A stretch of DNA of 64,000 nucleotides, from positions 2,356,001 to 2,420,000 of the forward strand of contig NZ_RAPR01000001.1 in the NCBI RefSeq assembly GCF_003610235.1. The letters are read 5' to 3'. How positions within the stretch are numbered: the stretch's first letter is position 1; each line of letters opens with the position of its first letter. Made by a program: the position numbers and the translations under genes. The stretch is from Catellatospora citrea. GTDB taxonomy: Bacteria; Actinomycetota; Actinomycetes; Mycobacteriales; Micromonosporaceae. Positions 50,784 to 59,475 of this stretch are shown piece after piece. Below the pieces are notes generated by a model. It was not told the DNA's origin. It made no database searches and saw nothing but the letters and a program-made list of their open reading frames with translations.

Positions 50784-52049
50784 GTGCAGAGAAGATCTGA
50801 TCTGACGCCGGGGACGGCCTGCGGGGCGTGCGGGCAGCCGCTGGTGTCCGAACGCGACGCGATGCCGTGGTGCGAGTCGTGCGAGTGGAACCTCGACGCG
50901 TTCGACCGCCGCCGTCGCGGCCCGGGCTGGCGCTGGATCGACCGGCTCACCTTCCGCTGGGCGCTGCGCCGGTCGACGCGCGACTTCGCCGTCTGGGCGC
51001 GGAACGGGGTGCACCGCCCGCGCCGCGCGACCTGGCTCGCGTTGCAGGCGGTGTCGGCCGCCCTGCTGGCGGGCTGGGCGCTGCTGCTGTTCACCGGTGT
51101 CCGGCTGGTGCTGACCGAGGTCAACGGCTGGCTGATGATCGGCGTGCTGTGCCTGGCGCTGTCGTACGGGCTGCGCCCGCGCTTCGGCCACCTCGACGAC
51201 GAGCTGCCGGTGGTCACCCGCGAGCGCTCTCCCGCCCTGCACGAGCTGGTCGACCGGGTCGCCGCGGCGGTGGGCACCGCGCCGCCGGACGTCATCGCGC
51301 TGACCTACGACATGAACGCGGGCACCGCCGAGATCGGGCTGTTCCGGCGTCGCCGCCTCATGCTGCTCGGCCTGCCGATGTGGGCGGTGCTGCCGGCACA
51401 GCAGCGGGTGGCGCTGCTCGGCCACGAGATGGGCCACTTCGTCAACGGCGACCAGCGGCGGGCCTACCTGGTGGCCCCGGCGATGACGCTGGTGGCGCGG
51501 CTGATCGAGGTGCTGCGGCCGTCGTACGCCTCGATGGCCCTGGCCGGGCCCGGCGGTCTGCTGATCCGGGCGTTCACCGGCGCGACCAGCTGGGTGGTGT
51601 GGCTGCTGGAGTTCGCCATGCACGTCGCCGCGGCCCGCGGCGGCCACCAGGCGGAGTATCTCGCCGACCGGATCGCCGCCCGGGTGGCGGGCGACGACGC
51701 CGCGCAGGAGCTGACCGACGGCATGGTGGTGCTGAACGAGGTGCTGGAGCCGCTGGGCCGGTCGGCCCGGATGGGCGCGGGCCCGGCGGTGTGGCTGTCG
51801 AGCGCCGAGCACGTGCGGGCGCAGGCCGCGCCGCGGCGTAACCGGCTACGCCAGCTGTCGGTGCGCGAGGAGGCCTCGCTGTTCGCCTCGCACCCGCCGA
51901 GCGGCCTACGGGCCCGCATGCTGCAGGCGCACCGGGCCGACCCGCCGCAGGCCCCGCTGGTCGAGCTGACCGCCGAGCAGAACGCCCGCATCGACGCGGA
52001 GCTGGCGAGCCGCTTCGAGGAGCTGCGCCAGGCGGTGTCGGCGCGCTGA
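50784..52049 (+). CDS. Membrane M48-family metallopeptidase with N-terminal zinc ribbon
   Basis: A 421-residue protein. An N-terminal zinc ribbon (C13, C16, C30, C33) is followed by two membrane helices (about 84-128), then an HtpX/M48-type domain with HEMGH at 214-218 and the third ligand Glu in QAEYLADRIAA. Family members degrade misfolded membrane proteins. The zinc ribbon in front is uncommon for HtpX. CAGAAT lies six bases before the GTG start. The gene is not overlapped by neighbours. Confidence 0.88.
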   Translation: MQRRSDLTPGTACGACGQPLVSERDAMPWCESCEWNLDAFDRRRRGPGWRWIDRLTFRWALRRSTRDFAVWARNGVHRPRRATWLALQAVSAALLAGWALLLFTGVRLVLTEVNGWLMIGVLCLALSYGLRPRFGHLDDELPVVTRERSPALHELVDRVAAAVGTAPPDVIALTYDMNAGTAEIGLFRRRRLMLLGLPMWAVLPAQQRVALLGHEMGHFVNGDQRRAYLVAPAMTLVARLIEVLRPSYASMALAGPGGLLIRAFTGATSWVVWLLEFAMHVAAARGGHQAEYLADRIAARVAGDDAAQELTDGMVVLNEVLEPLGRSARMGAGPAVWLSSAEHVRAQAAPRRNRLRQLSVREEASLFASHPPSGLRARMLQAHRADPPQAPLVELTAEQNARIDAELASRFEELRQAVSAR

Positions 52050-52079
52050 GCCCGTGCCGCGATCGGGCATGATTGTCGT

Positions 52080-52970
52080 ATGCGGATCGTGGTGGCGGGA
52101 GCCTCGGGCTTCCTGGGCCAACCCCTGGTGTCGACCCTGCGTTCATCGGGTCACGAGGTCGTCCAGCTGGTGCGCCGTCCCGCGGCGGACGCCTCGGAGC
52201 GGCAGTGGGACCCGGCCGAGCCGATCCGGCTGCCCGAGGGCACCGACGCGGTGGTGAACCTGTGCGGGGTCGGCGTGAGCGACCGCCGCTGGACCGACGA
52301 ATACCAGGCGCTGATCCTGTCCAGCCGGGTGGTGCCGACCGCGACGCTGGCCCGCGCGGTCGCCGCGCAGCGCGTTCCGATCCTGGTCAACGCCTCCGGG
52401 GTGGGCTACTACGGCGACACCGGCGACCGCGAGGTGACCGAGCTGTCCCCGGCCGGGGACGACTTCCTCGCCGGGATCTCCCGGCACTGGGAGCAGGCCA
52501 CCTCGCCGGCCGCGGCCGCGGGGGCCCGGGTGTCGCTGCTGCGCACCGGCTACCCGCTGCACCGCGACGGCGGCTTCCTCAAGGCGCAGCTGGTGCCGTT
52601 CAAGATGGGCATCGGCGGCCGGCTGGGCAACGGACGGCAGTGGGTGCCGTGGATCTCGCTGTTCGACTGGCTGGCCGCGACGCAGTTCATCCTGGACAAC
52701 GACCAGGTCGAGGGACCGGTGAACATGGTCGGCCCCGCACCGGTGACCAACGCCCAGTTCACCAAGGCGTTCGGCGCGGAGCTGCACCGGCCCACGGTGA
52801 TGCCGATCCCCAAGGCCGCCCTCAAGATTCTCTACGGCGAGTTCGGCAACGAGGCATACCGCAGCCTGCGCGCCATGCCCGGCGCCCTGACCGCGGCCGG
52901 CTTCCCGTTCCGCCACCGCACCGTCACCCAGGCCCTGCACGCCGCCCTCACCGATCCCATCCCGGCGTGA
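52080..52970 (+). CDS. NAD(P)-dependent epimerase, TIGR01777 family
   Basis: A 296-residue SDR-type protein. The cofactor loop is VVAGASGFLGQPLV, then GVGVSDRRWTDEYQALILSSRV, SGVGYYGDTGDREVTE (the Tyr-bearing motif) and a C-terminal DUF1731 segment ending RHRTVTQALHAALTDP. The mycobacterial homologue (Rv2216) also lies between the E2 gene and lipB. The substrate is unknown. CATGAT lies six bases before the ATG. Confidence 0.9.
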   Translation: MRIVVAGASGFLGQPLVSTLRSSGHEVVQLVRRPAADASERQWDPAEPIRLPEGTDAVVNLCGVGVSDRRWTDEYQALILSSRVVPTATLARAVAAQRVPILVNASGVGYYGDTGDREVTELSPAGDDFLAGISRHWEQATSPAAAAGARVSLLRTGYPLHRDGGFLKAQLVPFKMGIGGRLGNGRQWVPWISLFDWLAATQFILDNDQVEGPVNMVGPAPVTNAQFTKAFGAELHRPTVMPIPKAALKILYGEFGNEAYRSLRAMPGALTAAGFPFRHRTVTQALHAALTDPIPA

Positions 52971-52988
52971 CCAGACCGCGCTTCACAT

Positions 52989-53049
52989 GAACGTTGGCCT
53001 ATCCGGATGAGAACGATCGCGAAGAACTCATCCAGATAGGCCGACGTCT
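52989..53049. repeat. Dispersed palindrome family A, copy 3
   Basis: ACGTTGGCCTATC (52991-53003) pairs with 53035-53047 with one mismatch; the flanking GGATGAGAACGATC matches copy 2 nearly exactly. It lies between convergent genes. Confidence 0.85.
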
Positions 53050-53081
53050 GTTCAAGCCCGGAGTGGGGGACGTTCAGGCCG

Positions 53082-54758
53082 TCAGCACTGGCCGTCGGCG
53101 ATGACGTAGTAGTTGGGGGCGGTCTGCTTCAGGGTGTGGGTGTAGAAGGTGTTGTAGAGGCCCATGTTCTGGTTCGAGCCGTTGGCGTAGGTGTAGCCGA
53201 GCGAGTGGTACGCCCGACCCGCCGCGACCTGGGCGTAGTTGCTGGCGGTGAAGCAGGCCGCGGTGGCGGCCGTGGTCGCGGGGACGGCCGCCGACTGGCC
53301 GCCCTCGACACCGGCGGAGTTCACCGCGCTGACCGTGTAGCTGTAGGTCGTGGACGCGGCCAGGCCGGTGTTGGTGTACGCGGTCGCGCCGACCGGGGCG
53401 GACGTGACCTTCACGCCGCCGCGGTACACGTGGTAGCCGGTCGCGCCGGAGACCGCCGCCCAGGACAGCGACACGCTGGTGTCGGTGACCGAGGTGACGG
53501 TCAGCCCGGTGGGGGCGGCGGGGCCGGGCGGCGGGGTGGCCGAGGTCGTCGCCGAGACGGCACCGGACGTGGGACCCTCCCCGGCCGCGTTCACGGCGCG
53601 GACCGTGTAGCTGTACGTCGTCGACGCGGTCAGCCCCGTGTCGGTGTAGGAAGTCCCGGACACCGGGGACGCGGTCACCTTCGTGCCGCCGCGGTAGACG
53701 TGGTAGCCGGTCGCGCCGGAGACCGCGGCCCAGGACAGGCTGACGCTGACGTTCGTGGTGCCGGTGACGGTCAGCCCCGTGGGCGCGCCCGGCGGCGTCG
53801 TCGCGGTGTTGTCGAGGCCGAAGTACACCGCGTCGCGGTACGCCGAGCAGATGGTGTCGAGGAAGTAGGAGGTCGCGGTGCCGCACTGGTCGATGCCGCT
53901 GCCCGGGTCGACCGGGGTGCCGTGACCCATACCCGCGACCTTGTAGAGCCGCACCACGTCGCTGCCGTAGGTCTCCAGCGTGGTGCCGGCGGGCAGGCTC
54001 GTCGTGCCGGTGGGGGTCTGCGTGACGCCGTGCACGTTGGTCCACTGGGTCATCAGCTCGGTGCCGTTGGCCGGAACCACCGTCGAGTCCGACTGCCCCT
54101 GCCAGATCGCCACCCTCGGCCACGGGCCGGCGTAGCCGCTGTAGGCGTTGCGGACCAGGGTGCCCCACTGCTGCGGGGTCTTGCTCTGGGCAGCGGACTG
54201 GCAGACGGTGCCGCAGTTGTACGGGATGCCCGCGACGACCGAGCCGGCCTTGAACACGTCCGGGTAGGTCGCCAGCATCACCGCGCTCATCGCACCGCCC
54301 GCGGACAGGCCGGAGACGTAGACCCGGCTCGCGTCCGCGCCCAGGTTGGCGACCGCGTGGTCGACCATCTGCTTCACCGACAGCGCCTCGCCCGCGCCCC
54401 GCGCGATGTCGCCGGCCTGGAACCAGTTGAAGCAGGTCAGCGAGTTGTTGGCCGACTTCTGCTCGGCCACGATGAGGCTGAAGCCCCACAGGTCGGCGTA
54501 CTTGCGCCAGCCGGAGTTGGTGAAGTACCCGGAGGCGTTCTGGGTGCAGCCGTGCAGCAGCACCACGACGGGCCGCCCGGCGGGCAGGTTGTCCGGGCGG
54601 TAGCTGTACATGGCCAGGTTGCCGGGGTTGCTGCCGAACGAGCTGACCTGCGTCAGCGTCGCGGCCTGGGCGGGGGCGGCGGCGACGGCCGCCCCGGCGA
54701 GTCCGATCAGGACGGCGAACGCCGCGCGGAGCAACCGCGGGGCGGTGAGTCTGGGCAT
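53082..54758 (-). CDS. Secreted polyester (PHA depolymerase-type) esterase with two FN3 domains
   Basis: A 558-residue exported protein. The signal peptide (1 to about 32, ending APAQA) is followed by a catalytic domain with PVVVLLHGCTQNASGY and nucleophile S152 in GLSAGG; NCGTVC and other Cys pairs suggest disulfides. Two fibronectin type III modules follow (about 322-410 and 412-500), then a 57-residue C-terminal domain with one Cys near each end (ACFTASNYAQVAAGR ... YYVIADGQC), probably substrate binding. GAGGAG lies seven bases before the ATG. The likely substrate is poly(3-hydroxybutyrate) or a plant-wall ester. Confidence 0.9.
   Translation of the reverse strand: MPRLTAPRLLRAAFAVLIGLAGAAVAAAPAQAATLTQVSSFGSNPGNLAMYSYRPDNLPAGRPVVVLLHGCTQNASGYFTNSGWRKYADLWGFSLIVAEQKSANNSLTCFNWFQAGDIARGAGEALSVKQMVDHAVANLGADASRVYVSGLSAGGAMSAVMLATYPDVFKAGSVVAGIPYNCGTVCQSAAQSKTPQQWGTLVRNAYSGYAGPWPRVAIWQGQSDSTVVPANGTELMTQWTNVHGVTQTPTGTTSLPAGTTLETYGSDVVRLYKVAGMGHGTPVDPGSGIDQCGTATSYFLDTICSAYRDAVYFGLDNTATTPPGAPTGLTVTGTTNVSVSLSWAAVSGATGYHVYRGGTKVTASPVSGTSYTDTGLTASTTYSYTVRAVNAAGEGPTSGAVSATTSATPPPGPAAPTGLTVTSVTDTSVSLSWAAVSGATGYHVYRGGVKVTSAPVGATAYTNTGLAASTTYSYTVSAVNSAGVEGGQSAAVPATTAATAACFTASNYAQVAAGRAYHSLGYTYANGSNQNMGLYNTFYTHTLKQTAPNYYVIADGQC
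53415..53738 (-). repeat. Repeat between the two FN3 modules
   Basis: Bases 53415-53468 and 53685-53738 match at 52 of 54 positions, exactly 270 bases (90 codons) apart, encoding GATGYHVYRGG in both modules. This indicates recent module duplication. Confidence 0.85.
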
Positions 54759-54900
54759 GGCGGGCTCCTCGATAGTGATCCGTGTCACTCCCCTGTGGAG
54801 CCGCACGCTACGGTGTGCCGCAACACCCCCGACATGTCCACGAAACACACATTGCCGAGCCCCGCTATGGCGTCATCGCGGTCCGGCCCGGCCGGATGGC

Positions 54901-55908
54901 TCAGGAGCTCGCGAGCGACGACTCCCGGGCCGATGCCAGCCCGACCGGCCAGGCCGTCGGCAGCGCCGCCAGTGCCGCGATGAGATCCGCGGTCGCCTCG
55001 GGCGAGCCGGCCGCCTCGACCATGCACAGCTGGCGGCGTACCCCCGTGGTGTCGGCGCTGTGCGCCAGCGCGGCGGCGACCTCGCCGGGCGGGCCGACCG
55101 GCTGGACGCGCAGCAGGTGATCGACGTGGGCGTCCAGGTCCCGGGCCGGGGGCGCACCGCCGGCCGGGACCGCGGCGCGGATGCCGGCGAGCCAGCGCGG
55201 CAGGTGCTCGCGCAGCTCGCGCTCGCCGTCGGCCCGGGTCGCGCAGGGGTACGCCAACCGGACGCGCGCGTGGTCGGCGGTGGCCGGGTCGTGCCCGTGG
55301 GCGTCGGCGGCCTGCGCCCAGCGGTCCACCAGCGCCGCCACCTCGGCGTCGTCGGCGTGCACACCGAGCAGCAGCGACAGCCCGAGCCGCCCGGCGAGGT
55401 CAGCGGTCTCGCCCGAGGTCACCGCGACCCGCACCCGCACCGGCGTCGCGGGTCTCGGCACCACGGCCAGCGGCCCGAACCGGTGGAACTCCCCGCGCGC
55501 CTGCACCTCGGGCGCGCCGGACAGCCAGCGCAGCAGCACCTCCAGCGACTCGGCGAAGCCCCGGCGGTAGTGGTCCAGCCCGCGCCCGAGCACCTCGATC
55601 TCCTGCCACGGGCCGCCGCGGGCCACCCCGAGCTGGAACCGGTCCCCGGCCAACGCGTGCAGCAGGGCCGCCTCCTCGCCGAGCGCGACGGGGTGCCGCG
55701 AGCCGAGCACGGCCGCCGCGGTGCCGACGGTGATGCGCCGGGTGCCGGCCAGGACGTGCCCGGCCAGCACGGTCGCCGACGGGCACTGCCCGTACGCGAC
55801 GAAGTGGTGTTCGGCCAGCCAGACCCCGCGCATGCCGGCCTGCTCGGCCGCCCGAGCATGGGCCACCGCCACGGCCGGGCCGAAGGCGCTGGTCAGGAAG
55901 ATGTCCAC
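54901..55908 (-). CDS. Luciferase-like flavin-dependent oxidoreductase
   Basis: A 335-residue LLM-class protein. VDIFLTSAFGPAVAVAHARAAEQAGMRGVWLAEHHF opens the barrel; SATVLAGHVLAGTRRITVGTAAAVL and RFQLGVARGG are flavin-site motifs. The GTG at 55908, with GGGAG before it, gives the family N-terminus; the frame runs on to 55947. Substrate unknown. The gene stands alone, with a family B palindrome upstream that separates it from the next operon. Confidence 0.88.
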   Translation of the reverse strand: MDIFLTSAFGPAVAVAHARAAEQAGMRGVWLAEHHFVAYGQCPSATVLAGHVLAGTRRITVGTAAAVLGSRHPVALGEEAALLHALAGDRFQLGVARGGPWQEIEVLGRGLDHYRRGFAESLEVLLRWLSGAPEVQARGEFHRFGPLAVVPRPATPVRVRVAVTSGETADLAGRLGLSLLLGVHADDAEVAALVDRWAQAADAHGHDPATADHARVRLAYPCATRADGERELREHLPRWLAGIRAAVPAGGAPPARDLDAHVDHLLRVQPVGPPGEVAAALAHSADTTGVRRQLCMVEAAGSPEATADLIAALAALPTAWPVGLASARESSLASS

Positions 55909-55960
55909 GGTTGCTCCCGTCTCCCAGATCGAATCCGCCCAGCCCACGGGCGCTCACGTG

Positions 55961-56012
55961 TTAAGAAGGGCACCTTCTACAACGCGGAGCGTTAAGAAGG
56001 TGCCCTTCCTTT
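55961..56012. repeat. Family B palindrome, copy 2
   Basis: GAAGGGCACCTTCT (55965-55978) pairs perfectly with 55995-56008 around a 16-base loop. The arms match those of the perfect palindrome at 20237-20288. It lies five bases beyond the stop of the SCO5389-like gene and may terminate it. Confidence 0.8.
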
Positions 56013-56016
56013 GTCC

Positions 56017-56412
56017 TCAGCAGTCGCGGAGTTCCGGGGACTGGTTGCGGAGTTGGGCTACCGGGGAGATGAACTCCTGGTAGGTGGTGCCGCCGACGGC
56101 GGAGAGGGCGAACGCGGCGACGCGGTGGCAGTTCTGGAAGGCGAGCTTGATGCCGAAGTGGCGCTCCAGGCCACCGCGGATCGCGTCGCTGGCCAGGGCG
56201 CGCAGCAGCTCGCCGCGCTCGGCCTCGCTCGGCGGCGGCGTGCCGTGCTCGCCGAACTCCGCGCCGGGCGCGTCGGCCAGCCGCTCGGCCGCGGCGCTGA
56301 CCACGGTCCAGGCGTACGGCAGCGACTGGCGCACGCAGTCGACGAACTCGGCGTCGTCGACCTGCCCGGCCTCGGCGCGCTCCAGCAGCGCCACGGGGAC
56401 GTCAAGGGACAT
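56017..56412 (-). CDS. SCO5389-family protein
   Basis: A 131-residue protein: MSLDVPVALLERAEAGQVDD, then FVDCVRQSLPYAWTVVS, ERGELLRALASDAIRGGLERHFG and LAFQNCHRVAAFAL, ending NQSPELRDC. I recognise this as the actinobacterial SCO5389 type, of unknown function, with conserved Cys and His. It is 35 bases downstream of the ATPase gene and shares its strand, the same pairing as SCO5388/SCO5389 as I recall it. Its regular Cys/His content would allow metal binding; this is speculation. Confidence 0.82.
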   Translation of the reverse strand: MSLDVPVALLERAEAGQVDDAEFVDCVRQSLPYAWTVVSAAAERLADAPGAEFGEHGTPPPSEAERGELLRALASDAIRGGLERHFGIKLAFQNCHRVAAFALSAVGGTTYQEFISPVAQLRNQSPELRDC

Positions 56413-56447
56413 GATGGTTCTCCTTCTCGGTGGGGACGGCGGTGCCG

Positions 56448-57425
56448 TCAGTGGTGTCGTGCCAGCTCGAGCCGCTGCGGCCCGAGCACGAAAGCGGGGT
56501 CGACCTGGGCGGCGAGGTCCTCACCGCTGCGGGCGTTGCCCCAGGCGTGCGCGTTGCGCAGGTGGAACTCGACGGCCTGCGCCGTGTAACGCGGCCAGTC
56601 CTTCTCCACACCATCCACAGTGGACCGGATCCTGTCCAGTGCGGCGCGGTTGGCGGCCTCCAGCTCGTTGATCGACTGCGGGGCGCCGCGCTCGGCCGCG
56701 CGCACGAATCGAGACCGGCTGATCCAGGTGAGCAGGTCCTCCCCGACGTGCTCGCGCAGGAACGCCACGTCCGACTCGTCATCGATCTTGTTGCCGATCA
56801 CGTGCACGCGCACCCCGAAGTCGCGGGCGTAGCCGATGTACTGCCGGTACACCCCCACGCTGCGCAGGGTCGGCTCGCACACCAGGAAGGTCGCGTCGAA
56901 CCGGGTGAACAGGCCGGAGGCGAAACTGTCCGCGCCCGCCGTCATGTCCACCACGACGTACTCCCCCGGCCCGTCGACCAGGTGGTTGAGCAGCAGCTCG
57001 ACCGCGCCGACCTTCGAGTGGTAGCAGGCCACGCCCAGGTCCTCGGTGGCGAACGGCCCGGTCACCGCCAGCCGCACCCCGCCGACCCGGCGCACCAGCG
57101 CGTCGTAGATCGGGTTGGGCTCGTCGACCCGCAGCAGGCGGGAGCCCTGACCGGGCGGCGTGGTCTTGACCATCGCGGCGGCCGAGGAGATCCGCGGGTT
57201 CTCGCCCCGCAGGTAGTCCTTGATCTTGTCTAGGTGGTCGCCCAGCGAGGGGAGCAGGACGGCCTCGTCCTCGCTGATCCCGAGCGCGGTGGCCAGGTGC
57301 TGGTTGATGTCCGCGTCGATGGCCAGCAGCGCCGCGGGCGTCGCCGCCGCCGCGAGATGCCTGGCCACCAGCGCCGCGAGGGTGGTCTTACCGCTGCCAC
57401 CCTTGCCGACGAATGCCATCTTCAT
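56448..57425 (-). CDS. MinD/CooC-like P-loop ATPase
   Basis: A 325-residue ATPase of the deviant Walker A (SIMIBI) class: FVGKGGSGKTT (5-15), DADINQHLATALG, VVVDMTAGADSF and a base-specificity VIGNKIDDESD. It resembles CooC-type nickel-insertion ATPases and other MinD-like maturation factors. It is followed by the SCO5389-type gene. A Fur-type inverted repeat overlaps the region just before the ATG, so metal control is possible. The client protein is unknown. Confidence 0.87.
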   Translation of the reverse strand: MKMAFVGKGGSGKTTLAALVARHLAAAATPAALLAIDADINQHLATALGISEDEAVLLPSLGDHLDKIKDYLRGENPRISSAAAMVKTTPPGQGSRLLRVDEPNPIYDALVRRVGGVRLAVTGPFATEDLGVACYHSKVGAVELLLNHLVDGPGEYVVVDMTAGADSFASGLFTRFDATFLVCEPTLRSVGVYRQYIGYARDFGVRVHVIGNKIDDESDVAFLREHVGEDLLTWISRSRFVRAAERGAPQSINELEAANRAALDRIRSTVDGVEKDWPRYTAQAVEFHLRNAHAWGNARSGEDLAAQVDPAFVLGPQRLELARHH

Positions 57426-57430
57426 AACTG

Positions 57431-57453
57431 CTATTGATAGTCATTTTCAATAG
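57431..57453 (-). promoter_or_regulatory. Fur/Zur-like inverted repeat upstream of the ATPase gene
   Basis: The minus strand reads CTATTGAAAATGACTATCAA and continues TAG, a 23-bp imperfect palindrome in very GC-rich surroundings. Its core TGAAAATGACTATCA differs from the 7-1-7 Fur-family box TGATAATGATTATCA at two of 15 positions and also resembles Zur boxes. It ends five bases before the ATG. Confidence 0.6.
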
Positions 57454-57545
57454 TCCGGTCAATCACCCCGCGTATCCCCGCGCGTGTCGCACCGTCACGG
57501 ATGTGATGCCGTCCGGCGGCGCACGGGACGGAAACGTCGCGCTGA

Positions 57546-57551
57546 TAAACT
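57546..57551 (+). promoter_or_regulatory. -10 box TAAACT, leaderless promoter
   Basis: TAAACT is seven bases before the GTG of the large membrane protein. Confidence 0.5.
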
Positions 57552-57558
57552 GCGCCGA

Positions 57559-59439
57559 GTGTCGATCGCCTCGCCCACCAGCCCGCTGAGCCCGCCCGCC
57601 GACGTCGCGGAGACGGCCGGCGCGGTCCCCGCAGAGGCCGCCGTCAAGACCCGCCGCCGCCGCGCCGACCTGCTGGTCGCGGCCACCGCCTTGGTCATGG
57701 CGGTATGGGTCACCGGCGCGCTCTGGTCCGACCCTGCGCACCGCGCCAGCGGCGTCAACTCCGGCGACCAGGCGTTCTTCGAGTGGCTGCTGTCCTACGG
57801 GGCCTACGCGCTCACGCACGGCGCCGACCCGCTCTTCACCCACCTGCTCAACGTGCCGGACGGGGTGAACCTGGCGGTCAACACCTCGATCTCGGTGTAC
57901 GCCTTCGTCTTCGCCCCGCTGACCATCCTGGCCGGCCCGGCGATCACGTTCCTGGTCATCCTCACCCTGAACCTGGCCGGCACCGCGTACGCCTGGTACT
58001 GGCTGTTCTCCCGGCACCTGGGCGCGAACCGGATCGGCGCGGCGGTCGGCGGCCTGTTCTGCGGCTTCGCGCCGGCGATGATCTCTCATGCGAACGCGCA
58101 CCTGAACTGGACCGCGCAGTGGGTGATCCCGCTGATCATCGCGCAGTGCCTGCGGCTGGTGCGCCGGGACCGGCCGGTGCGCGACGGCGCGCTGCTGGGG
58201 CTGCTCATCGCGGTCTGCTTCTCGATCGCCGCCGAGGCGCTGTTCTTCACCGCGCTGGCGCTGGGCGTGTTCACGCTGGTCTGGGTCCTGTCCCGGCGGT
58301 CCGAGGTGAAGGCGCTGGTGCGCCGCGTGCAAACCGGGCTGGGCAGCGGCGCCCTCGTGGCGGGCGTGCTGCTGGCGTACCCGCTGTGGCTGCACTTCGC
58401 CGGGCCGCAGCGCTACCACGGCACCGGCTTCGACCCGCACGTGCACAACGAGGACCTCGCCGCGTACGCCGCGTGGCCCGCGCGCTCGCTGGCCGGGGCG
58501 GTCGGGCTCAACACCGACCTGGCCGCGAACCCGACCGAGGAGAACTCCTTCTTCGGCCTGCCGCTCCTGCTGCTGGTGATCATCGGCCTGGTGGTGCTGT
58601 GGCGGCGCACCGACCGGGGGCACCGGGCCAACCTGCTCGGCCTGGGCATCACCGCGGGCGTGTTCTTCCTGCTCTCGCTCGGGCCGGAGCTGCGCTGGCT
58701 GGGCCGGCTCACCGCGATCCCGATGCCCGAGGCGCTGATCGGCGGCCTGCCGGTGTTCAACGCCGCGCTGCCGTCCCGGCTCGCCCTGATCGTCGCGCCG
58801 GTGTTCGGGCTGGTCCTGGCCTGGCTGGCCACCGCGCTGAGCCGCACCGACGGCGGCAGCATGCGGGTGACCCTGCCCGGCCCGCGCTGGGCCTGGATCG
58901 CCGGACTCACCGTGGCACTGCTGCCGCTGGTGCCGACCCCGCTGCTGGCCCGCGAGCGCGCTCCCGTGCCGGAGTTCTTCACCTCCGGCCAGTGGCGCGA
59001 GTACGTCGCCGACGGCGGCACCGTGGTGCCCGTCCCGATCACCAACGACCTGCTCCCCGACGGCCAACGCTGGCAGGCCGCGGCCCTGGCCGACGCGGCG
59101 GGGGCGGGCGAGGGCGTGTTCCGCCTGCCCGCGGGCTTCTTCCTCGGCCCCGGCGGCCCGAACGGCACCGGCCGCATCGGCCCGATCCCCCGGCCGACCC
59201 AGACGCTGCTGGAGAAGGTGGCCAAGTCCGGCGCGGCGCCCGCGATCACCGAGGCCGACCGGGCCGCGCTGCGCGACGACCTGCGCTACTGGAACGCGAG
59301 CATCGTGGTGCTCGGCGACGACGTGCACGGCGCGCACTGGCCGACGTACCAGCCTGCCCTCAAGTCCGTGATGACCGACCTGCTCGGCCCGCCGCAGCGC
59401 GTCGGCGACGTCTGGCTCTGGAAGGCCCCCACTGCCTGA
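57559..59439 (+). CDS. Polytopic GT-C-type glycosyltransferase-like membrane protein
   Basis: A 626-residue protein. A 45-residue basic N-terminus, then about 12 membrane helices and a soluble C-terminal domain of about 150 residues (EFFTSGQWREYVADGGTVV onward). The first extracellular loop has SGDQAFFEWLLSYGAYALTHGADPLF, with the acidic residues expected of lipid-sugar-dependent GT-C enzymes. The start is fixed by TAAACT seven bases before the GTG. It is convergent with another GT-C-like gene, suggesting a shared envelope-glycan role, unproven. Confidence 0.8.
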   Translation: MSIASPTSPLSPPADVAETAGAVPAEAAVKTRRRRADLLVAATALVMAVWVTGALWSDPAHRASGVNSGDQAFFEWLLSYGAYALTHGADPLFTHLLNVPDGVNLAVNTSISVYAFVFAPLTILAGPAITFLVILTLNLAGTAYAWYWLFSRHLGANRIGAAVGGLFCGFAPAMISHANAHLNWTAQWVIPLIIAQCLRLVRRDRPVRDGALLGLLIAVCFSIAAEALFFTALALGVFTLVWVLSRRSEVKALVRRVQTGLGSGALVAGVLLAYPLWLHFAGPQRYHGTGFDPHVHNEDLAAYAAWPARSLAGAVGLNTDLAANPTEENSFFGLPLLLLVIIGLVVLWRRTDRGHRANLLGLGITAGVFFLLSLGPELRWLGRLTAIPMPEALIGGLPVFNAALPSRLALIVAPVFGLVLAWLATALSRTDGGSMRVTLPGPRWAWIAGLTVALLPLVPTPLLARERAPVPEFFTSGQWREYVADGGTVVPVPITNDLLPDGQRWQAAALADAAGAGEGVFRLPAGFFLGPGGPNGTGRIGPIPRPTQTLLEKVAKSGAAPAITEADRAALRDDLRYWNASIVVLGDDVHGAHWPTYQPALKSVMTDLLGPPQRVGDVWLWKAPTA

Positions 59440-59475
59440 CGCCCGACCCGGCCCGACCCGGCCGCCCGGACGGCG

